DNA of 64,000 bases, taken from NCBI GenBank assembly GCA_014529385.2, contig CM043953.1:74858372-74922371 (forward strand), written 5' to 3'. This DNA is from Adiantum capillus-veneris. Taxonomy: Eukaryota > Streptophyta > Polypodiopsida > Polypodiales > Pteridaceae. Positions 10,250 through 21,929 of the stretch are shown here, one piece after another. The notes under the pieces are model-generated. The model had not been told where the DNA came from, did no database searches, and was given only the letters and a program-made list of their open reading frames with translations. Within the stretch, counting starts at the first letter, position 1, and each line of letters opens with the position of its first letter. A program made the translations under genes and the position numbers.

Positions 10250-13200
10250 TGTAGGTCACCCTCCCTGCATCACTATCATCCTGCTGGTGGAAGATAGCTT
10301 AAACTGAAGTGCCGAGCCCATGAGAGTGGACCAAGCAGCTACCCCCCAAGTGTACTGCCGAGCAATGGAAAGAGCAAGAATCAATCGAAGAACACAAAGC
10401 CACACATGCTGTGTGAAAGGACAATCCCAAAGACAATGACGCTGACTCTCCACAAGATGGTCGCAAGCTGCACATGCGGCCGAGAGACCACTATGTACAA
10501 GCCAAATTCCAACTGTTGTAGCTTTGTGTGCAAGCAATCACTAAAACAAAGTGACTCTCCTCGTCTTTCTGGAGTCCCACAACCTCTCCCAAAAGGCTGC
10601 CAAGAACTCAGCTGTGAGACCCTCCTCCTACAAATGAGGTGTTGCAATAGGACGAGCCTCTCTTTATGCTCCTAGTATGTGACGTCCTAGTTGAACAGTG
10701 TACTGAAAGAAAGGGACACCTGGGTGGTCTGCAGAAGAGAAAGGGTCCCTCCCAAAGCCACTCTCTAGGATCCCACTGTACTCGTGCCAGTGGATAGCTC
10801 TCCCAAGCCCACAGTCTCTAGTGTCTAGTCTCAAGAGTTGTTGGGCCAGGATCAATGACAAAAGTCCTCCCACAAATGCCCACCACTCGGATCCTCTGAA
10901 AACAGCTCTACCTGGTACTTTTCCCTCACCCTCACCCCGTAACTCAAAAAACAGTGAGGGTAATGTCTCTGAGCAAGCCCGAACTGAGACGAGAACCTCC
11001 ATTCGCGTGAAGGCTCCCATCCATTTGGGTGCTGCTGGCTCGAGAGGTGTGAGCCACTCAACTGGTACTACCTCTGAGATGTCCTGACACATGCTCTGCA
11101 CCCCTCTCATGCCCTATATCTGAAAGCCCTGCAGCTCCTTTGACAAGCCTAAAAACTTTAACCAGTCACCTAAAGAGCGTGCTTCACCCGCTGCCATGGG
11201 ACCCTAGGAAACATGAGGCCGACTACCAACCAAGTGGCCTCTGTGAGTGCTAACCATGGGGTTCAAAACAAGGGGCTGTCGCAAGTGCTCCTCCATGCAA
11301 GTAGGCTGACACTGGTCTAGGCCTCACCGCACATGCTCCCAAGATCAAAGAAAACTCGTAGCGAAGCCGTCCTCCAGTCTCCTGCTCAAGATAACTCTGC
11401 GCATCTCTGTGAAGATCCATCTGGTCGAAGGTTGCCAAGGTCCTCTAACCTGAGGCACCCTAGCTGTAGAGCTCCTCACCTAGAAGAAGTCCTCTGACGA
11501 TGAACTTCCCAAGAAGGGCTCTGCTCTGCTGTGTTGGGACTATGATCCCAAGCCCTCCCTGAGAACAAGGAAGCGTGATGACTTTCCAAGCCACTTTGGC
11601 CCGGGCTATCTGAGTGTCACACCTTGACCACAAGAAGTTCCTGATTAGCCTCTCTACCTGGTTGATACAAGAATTCAAGAAGATCCAACAAGAAGTGATG
11701 TACCACATAGTAGCCAAAAACACCTGGATGGCCACTACAACTCTGCTTGCCAGAGAAAGTCTTGCTGAGCTCCAATGCAACAACTTCCTCATGATAGACA
11801 GAAGGAGGGGAGCAATTTGTTGTTTGGGAGACAAGTCAAAACCAACGTGACAACCCAAGTATCGAACTACAGTCCCTGCAGGAATCCACCTGAAACCCTC
11901 ACTTGGCATCCAATCGGGCATAGGAGCACTACCAACCGAGAAAGCCATTGTCTTTCTCCGGTTGATCAGTGTGCCATATGCACACTAGAAGGTCTCTAGA
12001 GACTTCTCACACCTGTGAAGGTTGGCCTCTTGGCCATCCAAGTACAATACCGAGTCATCTGCAAACTCAGCGTCCAATAGCTCATCTCCTTGAATAGGAA
12101 GTGCTAAGCCCCATAAACCAACCTGCTGCGACACCAAAAACCATCTCATCGTCTCGACATAGAACACAGAAAGAGGAAGGGGAAAAATGGCAGCCCTGTT
12201 TGACCGAACGTGTGAGCATGAAACGATCACCTCTACCTCCTGACAAAAGTACCTGATCGTGTGTCCGTCTATATAAAGCTGACACCCCTCTGATCCAAGC
12301 ATTTGAGAAGCCTATCTTGCGTAGAGTGCCCTCCAAAAAGTCCCATTCAACTCTGTCGTAGGCCTTCTCAAAATTCAGAAGAAGAATCACCAGATCCTCA
12401 CCATGGAGCCGTGCTAGGGTAGAAGCCTCCCAAAAAGTAAAGATGTTGTCAAGGATACTACGCTCCTTGAAAAAAATTGTCCGAGTCCCATGTATAAGGC
12501 TCTCTAGAAGTGGCTGAATCCTCAAACTTAGAGCCTTGGCAAGAATTTTGTAGCCTGAATTGAGGATGGTGATGGGGTGCCACTGTGGAATATCATCCAA
12601 GGAGCCACCCTCCTTGGGTATGAGGTAGATCAGGCCCTCACTCATGCTCTCAGGCATCTCTCCTATGTGCAAGATGTACTAAAAAGTACTACAAGTATCT
12701 AGGCCAAGCAAGTCCCAGTACTCCAAGAAAAAATTGGGAGTCAAGCCATCCTCACCTAGACAGCTGCCACAAGGGAGTGTACTAAGAGCCGTGTGAAACT
12801 CCTTAAGCTACAGTGGTAGCTCAAGACTTTGACACATCTCTTAAGTCACAAGACAAGGCATCTGTGCCCACACTTGCTCCTTGCATGCATCCTAATTCTC
12901 CGATTGAGGCTCTACAGATAGTAACTCACGGTAAAAGTCGGTAGCAAATTGCATGCATGTCCTTTGGCTCAGAAGCAACTGACCTGTCGAGCCTCCTCAA
13001 TTGGCTGACCTTGGCATGCGTATGCCAAGGTCCCACTGCCTCAAAGAAAGCACCAGTCACTCTGTCACCCACCTGCATCCACTGAGATGCCTGTCCATGG
13101 AAAGAAAACTCATGGCTTTGCTCCTCTATGCTAACAAGCTCCTGGTGAGCCTGTTGTAACTGCTCCTCCAACCAAGGACTATATGGATGCTACTCCTACA

Positions 13201-14205
13201 TCCACTGCAAGGAAGCAGCACCCCGTCGGAGATGCTGCTCCTCCTCTCTCACTGCAACCAGACAAACCAAATACTCCTGGATAAAGAAACAACTAAGCTA
13301 AGCTAGTCCTGAGGCCACTCTATTAGGAGGAGAATCCTGCATGTCTAGACTCTTTGTCCAAAGAGCCTCCACTCGCTCTCTGAGTGTAGAGTCCAGGAAG
13401 ACCCTCTCAGGGATGCGAAGCATCATGTTCCCACTCCAGTGCCTATTTTCCACTGTGAGAATCACTTGTGGATGGTCCGAGAAGGAAGTCCCTGCTAGAA
13501 TGCCAACTGTCCCACCCAAGTCACAGAAGTGGTCACTAATGTAGAAGCAATCTATTCACGATAGATTCACTCCTCCCACTCTGCGGTCCAAACGAGAGAA
13601 GGCTAGGCTGTCTAGGGGCCTCACAAAGCTAAAGTGCTGCCACACATCTGAAACCCTCAGAATCATACAAAACCTCTTCCAAGCTTCCAACTCAACTCCA
13701 TGCATAGTAGCATGGCTACCACCAATCCTATTAGAGGGGTCCTCCAACATGTTGAAGTCACCCCCTATGCACCACTACTCTGCCTGCGGTAGAGACTCAA
13801 CAATTAGTGACCAAAACTCTATTGGTGCACTCGTCACATTGGGCGCATAGATGTTCAGGAAGCCCACAAGGAAACCCTGAACCTTCATAGTGATCCACTG
13901 AGCCCTGCCTCGCACAATAATCCCTCTGCCCATAATGGCTTGCTGCAAAGAATCCAGAGTAGTCATACATACCCCACCCTGGATGCCTGTAGGTCCAAAA
14001 GCAGCTGACCAAAAAGTATCATATCGTCCACGCAAAAGCTGACCACATTGTGTAATGTGGCTCTCACACGGATGATGCTCCTGTAGCATAAGGAGGTCAA
14101 TCTCTCATCCCACAAGGACGTTGAAGCTTCTGATGCAGTTCAACCCCTCTGAGGTTGAAACTGGGTCCCACCTAGTCCCTGCATGTTCCATGAGATGATC
14201 CTCAT
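10250..14205 (-). pseudogene. LINE ORF2: endonuclease-reverse transcriptase, broken
   Basis: The start is ATG 14205, reading MRIISWNMQGLGG, the usual opening of a plant LINE endonuclease. Further landmarks are LMLQEHH near 14090, GDFNM near 13750 and SDHPQV near 13460, all catalytic motifs of the EEP nuclease fold. The RT is at about 12672-12000: LIYLIPKEGG, PITILNSGYKILAK, LLNFEKAYDRVEWDFL, then the catalytic FADD at 12065-12054. The thumb and connection are at 11948-11460. A C-terminal zinc-binding motif CAAC...HCLWDC lies at 10474-10421. The reading changes frame many times and has several stops, so no full protein can be made. Length and order fit the normal L1-type plant ORF2 of about 1,300 residues. 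Confidence 0.85.
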
Positions 14206-14510
14206 GCGGAGCAAGAGAACAGATACTGCCACAACAGCTAAGCGTTCTATCTTTGAGGCTGGCTTGGATGGGGAGTAATCCTCATCCGAGCATCCTCTAG
14301 ATAGGCATGACTACAAAGAGTGCCTGGCCCAAGCCCAAGTAGACCAAGCCATGCGTAAAGAAACCTCCTCTATCCAAGAGTCCTCATGAATGTGTACATA
14401 GCATGGAGGGCACTGCGTATTAGCAAATAAGTGAACCACAATGTGTCTACATCCTGCTGATTCTAGAGGGATCACAGCAAACTTGGCCAATTGCCAAAGA
14501 GTCTGAAGCC

Positions 14511-14968
14511 ATTAGGAAAAGTTTGGACTCAAAAATGGGCCTTGTAAGAATTGTTGATGTGGCATAGCTTTCAAAAAGTGGGGATCGGTAAATGTTTTGC
14601 AAATAAGATCCAAACTTGTCGGAGGTTGGATATTTAGAATCTACTCTTCAAATGCTATCTATTGATATATAGCATGCATGTATCGGACATTGCCTTCATG
14701 TAGATCTAGAAAAAGGTGATTTCAGATTACCGTAACGGTAACAAAACCTGGCTGATTGAAAAAAAATGGCATAACTTTCATAGAAGTCATCCAAAGTTTT
14801 CGGACCTTGGCTCTTTAGAATCCATTTTTCAAGAACTTTTCAATGATAGGTCATATCATGGGGTTCTAAGCAATATTTAGAGGGGTCTACCGGGTTTCTT
14901 TCTTTTGTACAACTTTGATGATGTGGCACTCTTAAAAGGCCCAAAAATGAGTTCAAAATTTTCCTAAT
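14511..14968. mobile_element. Candidate non-autonomous TIR element inside the LINE
   Basis: The left end attaggaaaagtttggactc pairs with the right end gagttcaaaattttcctaat. Over 33 bp about 27 positions match as inverted repeat. The interior has no coding potential and contains a small palindrome ttaccg-taa-cggtaa near 14730. It lies in the ORF1-ORF2 interval and interrupts the LINE. No target duplication is clear, so the superfamily is open. Confidence 0.5.
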
Positions 14969-15596
14969 AATGTTTGTAACTCCTAGGTCTCCCATGTGGT
15001 GAGAGAGCTCTAGGACCTGTGTCTGTAGCCACTCCAACACTGAGTTGAGAGTCCACTCAGTCTGGTCCCTGCTGCAAAGGGGAAAATAGAAGCCAACCCC
15101 TGAGTCCAAGGCCTATACCCTCTAGCTGCAAGGAACATAACATGAACCCTAAAGCAGGCTGCCTCAAGGTCTGATGAGGAGTCGCCATGAAAGGGTGTGA
15201 AGTCATAGGCAAAGAAGTCCCATTGGTGCCGAATGTCAAAGCTCGTGAGACCCCGAGGGAATGCTGCAAACGGAGAGGTCTATACCAAAAGAGGGGGTCG
15301 CAAGAAAGGCTATCCCTCTCTTGCCAAGCGACTCATGGCAAAGGTGATACCAAGAGATCTTCTAGCAGTTGGGGATGGCCTTGCCCCCTAGGTCGACTAT
15401 GGGACTGGAGCGGGAGGGGGGGTGTAGGAGCATGGAGAGGTGGGGGAGAAGAGGGGCGAGGGGGGAAGAAAAGGTAGAGGGGTGAGGAGGAGAGGCCACA
15501 ATAGCAAGAGGCAGAGGGGGCTAAGGAGGAGGGGAGAATTCGGGGGGGGGCTGTTGAGGGTGAACCTGAGGTAAAGGCTGGAGCAGGGACCTCGTT

Positions 15597-17431
15597 CTAC
15601 TCAAGAGGATCAAATCGGTTTCCTGTGGAAACCCATTGCTGCAGGGTAGGCACTTGAGGACCACTCAGTGCCAGGTTGTTGTTGTGGCCCTTGCCGTCGT
15701 CGACCACGAACTTGCTGCCATCCCTCCTCCGTTGGAGGCCCATGCTCAAAGGGTGGCTCTGCCTGGGTGTTGGACGGGAGCGACTCACAAACCCATGAAG
15801 TGCATGCAAACACTACCTAGATCAACATAATGTCAATCGAGGACACAAATGACACGATAGGCACACGGAGGAAATATCTTTAGCTTGTCAGGTTGAGACC
15901 ATCCTACACATACAACACTCTTGAAGGCCAACTAAACCACAACCAAGAACCTCACTGCTCTCAATTACACCACCTAGCCACATACACACATACGGAAGGT
16001 AACTCACCTAATCATGCCAGATTTGTACGAAACTTAAGGAACACCGTCCCCTCACTAGGATACACCTGTCCCTAAGCTTCTACACTCAAAACCCTCACTC
16101 TAAACACGTCTGCGGAAAACGCGTAGGATGACAAAGTAGAATTTTGAAAGTGCCCGAAACTGAAATTTATGAGTACCTATGCATAGCTTATGTCGCCACA
16201 ATTCTATAGACTACTAGCATGCAGAAAACAGACTTTGATACACTTACGACAACAAATAGCTCGTAGATGCATCGGCGTGTGCGCTTCATTTCGCGTGGAA
16301 TGCTTGGCGTTGTCGCGTAGCTCTCCTTGAGCCTACAGCAATGGTGCAGTCGGATCTCCAATGTGTTGAGCGAGCCGGGCGTAGCAAGAGGATAAAGCTC
16401 ACGCTCACTCTCTTTCTCTCTCACATAATAGACGGCAGCGCTCAAGTTTTTTATTATGATTAAAGTCTTCTTACAAAATGACCTAGGTACCTTATATACT
16501 AGGCTACCTTAGGTTTAACCAAAAATGGGGTTGAAAGGGTCAAATGGATTTGTATTTACAATCTGGAAGTGCCATTGCACCCCGGATTCTGAAACTAGAA
16601 TAACTACTCATTACAAATGACGTTTATAGCCATAAGCCGTAGCATTTCATAACTCGCAAAAGATAAGACTTTGGTACGAAACTTGAGTTATGTTGTGTTG
16701 TTGACCCAACGGTCAACACTGGGTGCTCTATGTCTCTGCCTGTGGCTACTAGCCAGCCCTTGAAGGCTGGGGCTCGGCCTCTGGTGTAGGTTGGGGCCTC
16801 CTCCGTGGACAGGCCTTCGTAAGATGGCCCATCTATTGACAAATGAAGCACTAATTCGGGAGTCCCAAATACTCCACGCTCTGTCTAAACTAGCCCCACT
16901 CACCCGAGGAAGTAGGATGACCTTCAGGAGAGTGTGAGTGTCCCTAACTAGAATGCAAATTGAGGGATTTTCGGCCACCTTGGTAGCTATTGAGGCTGTC
17001 ATGTGAGGTGTCTCTAGATTAGTCCCAATCACTGAGCCTATCCTAGACAAAAGTGGTAGGTACTCCCTTCACAAACCAAGGAAGTAGACAGAGATGGGAA
17101 TGTCTACCTCCTCTACCAGAACATCGAAAGTGGACTCAAACTGCTCGGATGGTCAAGGGGCTCATGGCGATGACCTTGGATTCCATCTCGAAGGTCTCAA
17201 ACTTGATCTGATAGTAGCATGGTACGAGGATCTAAACTTCCAAGATCTTGCCCACCTCTGTGAGAAGGCGGGCTTGGACAAGATCACGTTGCTCTCCTTT
17301 GTTGGGTCTGGTGCTGAGAATCTTGCAAATGACGGAGGTTTCCTGGAGGCGCTCCACCTCTGCTACAAGGCTTGCTTGCTCTATCAATGAATTGGATCGT
17401 GGGCTCTGCAGGGTCCGGAGAGGGGGCTTCT
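15597..17431 (-). pseudogene. LINE ORF1: DUF4283-like and zinc knuckle, broken
   Basis: At 17431-16900 the minus strand reads in pieces like the DUF4283 RNA-binding region of plant LINEs (ICKILSTRPNKGEQRDLVQ, IGSVIGTNLETPHM). A CCHC knuckle with exact C-x2-C-x4-H-x4-C spacing lies at 16850-16809 (CFIC...MGHLTKAC), with one stop inside it. The tail near 15813-15597 (EEGWQQVRGRRRQG, TGNRFDPLE) resembles the end of ORF1 in this group. Between these parts the frame is lost repeatedly. The protein normally binds element RNA in cis; here it is defunct. Confidence 0.7.
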
Positions 17432-17998
17432 GAGGAGTCCCTTTGGGGTAGAGCATGAGCCTCCATTTGTTTCTTCTGCTGTGTAGGAAAGGGGGAGGGG
17501 GGGGGGGGGGGGGGGGCGTGAAGACTAACACATGAGAACTCGCTGAGTAAAGTCCCATTGAGAACTCCACTGCAGGGCTGAACAGGTGAGGACTTTGGGG
17601 GGGGGTATAGGTGCGCAAAGGTGGGGGCGAGTGGAGATGTAGGGCACTGTGTGTGGGGGCAGCCGACAGCGAACGAGAGCGGGCAGCGAATGTGTGTGCC
17701 GGCAGCCGACAGCGAACGAGAGCGGGCAGCGAATGTGTGTGCCGGCAGGGAACGATCAGTGGGGGGTGTGGGGGAGCGGGATGGAGAGCATGCTGGTTGG
17801 ACGCAGGTAGAGCAGCATGGGATTGGGACAACAGGCAAGCAGGTGCAGGTAGGGGGCAGTGTGAAAAAAAGGCTGGAACACAGCGCGAGGGCGGAGAGAG
17901 GGAGAGGAGAACAATGGCGAGGGGGGCGAGGCAGGAGAAGGCGAGGGGGGAGAGAGGGTGGGAGCAGCTGTGAGACTTCTGAGAGAGATCAGGTTCCC
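17432..17998 (-). other. LINE 5' region, Pro/Ser-rich open stretch with C-run
   Basis: The minus strand is open from 18011 to 17232 but consists of Pro, Ser, His and Ala with repeated 43-bp blocks (cgacagcgaacgagagcggg near 17664 and 17708) and a homopolymer at 17491-17516. It is most likely the GC-rich 5' UTR/promoter of the LINE plus the low-complexity N-terminus of ORF1. Confidence 0.45.
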
Positions 17999-18015
17999 AG
18001 TACCCCTCCATTGTT
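17999..18015. repeat. LINE target-site duplication, right copy
   Basis: agtacccctccattgtt, identical to 9753-9769, marks the 5' junction of the minus-strand LINE. Confidence 0.9.
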
Positions 18016-18138
18016 ATGAAATGATCAATTATAATGGATCAAAGGTCATCCTTCACATCAAACAAGGGGCTCCTACGAGCATACACAATTGGTCATCTAT
18101 ATTGATCCAATCTTCCATGGATAAATGGCATCCAAAAT

Positions 18139-18907
18139 TTAGGGAGGGTGATCTTGGTCATAATAGGCTGGCTTGTAGGAGAAAATGCAATGGCATGACT
18201 CATAATCATTGTTCAAATACTTGTATCTGGAATCATTCACTATAATTGTAGTGATAGCATTAAACCGTGGGTGCCTCTTCCACACCCTCTTCAGAAGATT
18301 CAGGAACGCGGGCTTGTCATCAAACTCATGTGAAATGTATGGAGCCTACTAAAGGCTTTTGACCTAGATCTTGCACTCATCCTAGCTATAGATGTATGTA
18401 AATGAAACTTCAATGACTAGCTAACAATATGAACATATATATGAGGAATTATTAACACGAAATAATACCTAAAAGAAGTCCCCTTATCTTCAGTAGTTTA
18501 GGAAAGCACACATGCATAATCTTCATGATCTTTTTCTTTTTTCAGCATGACGAGAGCATGACATAATACTTCTCCCTTAGCTTTAGGATGAAATCGTCTA
18601 CATCAAGCCTCACAACACACTACACCCAATCCATCACTTGCACGCCTCGGGGTTTAACCGCATTAGGAAATGATAGCATCCAAAGTTTAGTTCGGCATAT
18701 GTCATAATTCTTGGGTAGAACACCATTGATGTCAAGTATTATGAGCTGATTGCATGAAGATTTATTAGCTATGGGTAGCTTCATGCCAGGAGTTTTCTTG
18801 TTATGACACCATGTCTCCCTTCCTACAACACCCACAGTCCAAATGGGTAGCTTTGTGCTAAGATATTTCTTGTTAAGCCACCATATCTCCCTTGCTGCAA
18901 CACCCAA
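18139..18907 (-). pseudogene. FCP1-like (NLI-interacting-factor) HAD-domain pseudogene, copy 1
   Basis: Minus strand. Residues 1-49 from 18907 hold two imperfect copies of a ~25-residue unit (NKKYLSTKLPI / NKKTPGMKLPI). Motif I follows at 18733-18716, LIILDINGVL, with Asn where FCP1 phosphatases have the second catalytic Asp. After a stop the domain continues near 18618 (VVRLDVDDFILKLREKYYVML). Past further breaks, 18330-18139 reads KFDDKPAFLNLLKRVWKRH then TIIVNDSRYK, where the usual DDSP motif has Asn for the first Asp. The fold assignment rests on the order and spacing of these blocks. Several stops make it dead. The LINE inserted just beyond its 3' end. Confidence 0.6.
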
Positions 18908-19180
18908 AGACCAAATGAAACAAAGGAGAGACTTAGAATAGAAGTAGTATATTGAGATTCATTTCATCTCTCCTTTTTCTACTTAATAGCAATAAGAGTA
19001 AGCTATGGTAATCATAATAGGTGTACAATATCCAATTTGGTAGATTATGTACAATAGAAATTGTCAACCTTACAGAACATAGTAGCAAACACATTGTACA
19101 GTAACAACAAAATCATTTAATTAAACCTTATATGCAAGACAATGCAAACATACCATCACATATAACCAAACAAAAGTGCT

Positions 19181-20010
19181 TTAGATGAAAAGGTGGACTA
19201 CAAAGTACAAAATACTACATAGCAACCAAGTCTTGCAGCCATGCGACTTTTGATCACGACAAATGAGGTGCTTCTTTACTTTGACACAAAAGAGTTCTAA
19301 AAAAGTGGTTGAGTCAATCCAATCACTTACATATTTCTCTATCCCACTTGACGCATCATCTATAGCTCTACCCACCTCTTCACTTCCACTGTCATATGTA
19401 CCTTCCACATCAACACCCTCATCATCATTGACTTCTTCCACCCGTTCCTGCTTGCCTTTCCCTTACGTGCACCACCGACCTTCTCTTCAGCAACCTTCTC
19501 CTCATCTTCAGCTAATTTGTCACCAATATCCTTCTCCTTGGCACCAACAAATTTGTCACCACCACAAGCCTTCTCCTTTGCACCAACACACTTGTCCCTA
19601 CCAGCCTTGTCATCACCAACCTTCTTGCCACCATCAACCTTCTCTTTCGTCTCGGTAAACTTCTCACCACCAGTCAGATTTGTAGCACAATTAGACTCAC
19701 CAAAAGATATTTTACCTCCAACTTTCTCTTCAGTGTAAACAGTTTCAACTAACTTCTTCTCACCAATCCCTTCTTTGCCATCCTTTCTGTATGCAGCATT
19801 GCTATTAGCACCCTATAGCTAAGGTGCCTTGGGATAAGCACTATGGTCTGCCACATTCACTTTAGAAAACACATTTTCACCCACGTTTCCTCCCTATAGG
19901 TCTATAGCCTCAGTAACCATCTCTCCTTGTCCCGAGTTCCCCTTCCTCTCTTCAACGTTCACGATATTGTCAACATCTACAGTGTCCTCATTGTACATAG
20001 CACTATCCAT
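19181..20010 (-). pseudogene. Lys/Glu/Gly-rich low-complexity protein fragment
   Basis: From ATG 20010 (MDSAMYNEDTVDVDN) the minus strand reads with a few stops. A stretch of about 110 residues is then open, built on repeats such as VGAKEK-x-GGDKF and GGEKFTETKEKVDGG. A one-base shift near 19440 leads to an acidic piece (VEEVNDDEGVDVEGTYDSG) and a terminal part ending near 19181. I recognise no enzyme domain. It looks like a disordered linker or tail. It lies just upstream, on the same strand, of FCP1-like copy 1 and could be its N-terminal extension. Confidence 0.4.
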
Positions 20011-20243
20011 GTATCATCCTAGTTGAACATGCTGGAAGCAGATGAATTTTTAAAACATTTTGACTCTTTTGGGCACTCAAAGCCCATCCCATTTTTATCA
20101 ACCTCAACAACACTTCCTCTACATACATTCACCAAAAGAGGAGACACAAGTTTTGATCACTTGAGATGCACAAGTAACACAAAAAAATACATGCAAAAAG
20201 AATCGAACATACTTTGAAAAGTGGGTTGTCCAAAAATCCAAGC

Positions 20244-20636
20244 CTATTCTTCCACAAGAATTGGAAAATTAGAACCAAGTTTAGCACAAACTACATTTAA
20301 ATGCAGTAGATAACTAAAGCACAAAGGATGGTACAATTGCCTACATGCTAGCATGAATCTCTCAACCACAACAAAAGCCTCTAAGGCCTCCCCACAAGCC
20401 ACACAGATGCCAAACACAGGGATTGTGTTCTTTGCATTGAGGGTATCTGGCCTTTGAAAACAAACTAAATGTCTTACCATTCTAATTTCAACAATCACTT
20501 TTTGCAAAAACTCATAATATATTTTCCATTCCATGTTCTCATCTTGCAGTTGTTTATACTCTTTTTGGAAAAATATTTCAAAATAATAGACTTGAAGACG
20601 CAAGGAAGTATCAAAATGAGGGAATAGCAAGGCCAT
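20244..20636 (-). pseudogene. Coiled-coil plus zinc-finger-like fragment
   Basis: 130 codons are open on the minus strand. The first half is helical and charged (FQKEYKQLQDENMEWKIYYE). The second holds CVACGEALEAF followed 20 residues on by YHPLCF. The pattern C-x2-C-G ... C-x3-YHP-x-CF resembles a RING- or LIM-type zinc ligand set in which a His has become Gln (ACRQLYHP). Final ligands are incomplete, so it may no longer fold. It is probably an exon-like piece of the same decayed minus-strand gene as its neighbours. Confidence 0.35.
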
Positions 20637-20639
20637 TAC

Positions 20640-21830
20640 AAATTATCCAAGCATACAAAAAGTTATATATTAACAAACAGAACCAAAGAGAGCCAAACAA
20701 TCAACAAACCTCAAGAAGTGCCAAGAAGTACCAAACAATCAAAACGGGACCAAGATGATAAATAGCCAAATTGATCAAACAGCAGCAAAAAAAACCAAAG
20801 CATCAAAAGACTCAAATGTATCAAGAAGTTCCAAACAATTCAAAATTATCGAGGTGATAAAGTACCAAATTATCAAAAAGCACCAAAGAAAGCTAAAGTA
20901 CCCAAAAAACCTTAAGATGTGCTTGGAAGAACCAAATAACTCAAAAGTACCAAGGTGACAAAGTATCAAATCATCAAATAGTACCAAAGGGATACAAAGC
21001 CTAGTAAACCTCAAGAAGTACTTGAAAGTACCAAACGAGTAAAAAGTACCATATTATCAAACAACAACAAAGAGATCCAAATTACTATAAAACCTCAAGA
21101 AGTACCGAATGATTTAAAAGTAACTTGGTGAAAAAGTACCAAACTTACAACACCAAACAATCAAAGAGTCTCAAGAAGTTCCACAAAGCACCAAGCAATT
21201 GAAAAGTATCAAGGTGAAAAAGTACCAAATCATCAAACAACACTAAAGGGGGCCAATGCACCAAAAAGTCAAGAAGTGTTTGAAAGTACCAAACAACAAA
21301 AAGTACCAAGGTGAGAAGTACCAAATCATCAAGAAACACTAACATGAAGTACCTAAAAGTACCAAATGACTAAAAAGTCGCAAGGTGATAAAGTACCAAA
21401 TTATCAAACATCACCAAAGAGAGCCAAACAATCAAACAACATCAAATGGACTTAAAGCACTCAAGAAGTGCCACTACGTACCAAATGATTAGAAAATTTA
21501 CAAGAATTACAAAAAATATCAAATTATTGAATAACACCAAGGCAATTCAAACAACCAAACAACCTCAACAAGTGCTTGGAAGTTCCAACATATTAAATAG
21601 AACCAAAAGGGAACAAAAAGTACCTTATTATCAAGCAACACCAATTAAAGCCAACCAAAAATCTCAAGCAGTGCCTCTCGAGGGGTCGAATATACCAATT
21701 GAGAAGCTTGTGCTTGATAATGTACCAAATAACCAAACACCATCAAAAAGTGTTACGCACCAAAAAAATAAAAATGTGCCAAGAAGTACCCAAGAGATTG
21801 ATAAAGTACCAAATTATACATAACTTACAC
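20640..21830. repeat. 1.2-kb field of degenerate 80-110 bp repeats
   Basis: The phrases cctcaagaagt, gtaccaaa, aaggtgataaagtaccaaa and accaaagagagccaaa recur in this order about every 80-110 bp, some twelve times. The strand is strongly A-rich and C-rich over T and G. ORFs here are by-products of the low complexity. It separates two coding-like patches of the minus strand and could have been intronic. Confidence 0.7.
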
Positions 21831-21929
21831 AAACATAATCATCAAATGATCAATGAGCAACAGTAGTGAACAAACATCATCACATAATGATTGTTGAGGA
21901 AAACAACAATAATAGAATCTAAATAGTAT

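Larger units (their letters stand above)
9770..17998 (-). mobile_element. Near full-length LINE, about 8.2 kb
   Basis: An identical 17-bp direct repeat (9753-9769, 17999-18015) brackets the element. On the minus strand it starts gggaacctgatctc at 17998 and ends in a short A tail (9770-9775 and the two T's before). From its 5' end it carries a Pro-rich leader, an ORF1 with a DUF4283-like region and CCHC knuckle, and an ORF2 with an apurinic-type endonuclease, reverse transcriptase and C-terminal zinc-binding region. About 0.5 kb of 3' UTR follows. A TIR element (14511-14968) sits between the ORFs. Many stops and frameshifts show it is inactive, yet the flanking duplication is still perfect. 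Confidence 0.88.

Noticed and set aside
10406-11999. Plus-strand ORFs within the LINE
   Set aside because: Antisense shadows of ORF2, whose minus-strand motifs are clear.
17232-18011. 259-codon Pro-rich minus-strand ORF as a host gene
   Set aside because: It spans the LINE 5' end and the target-duplication junction region and is low complexity. Best explained as the LINE leader and the start of ORF1.
21446-21823. 125-codon plus-strand ORF
   Set aside because: Lies wholly in the degenerate repeat field. Lys/Asn/Gln-rich by composition.
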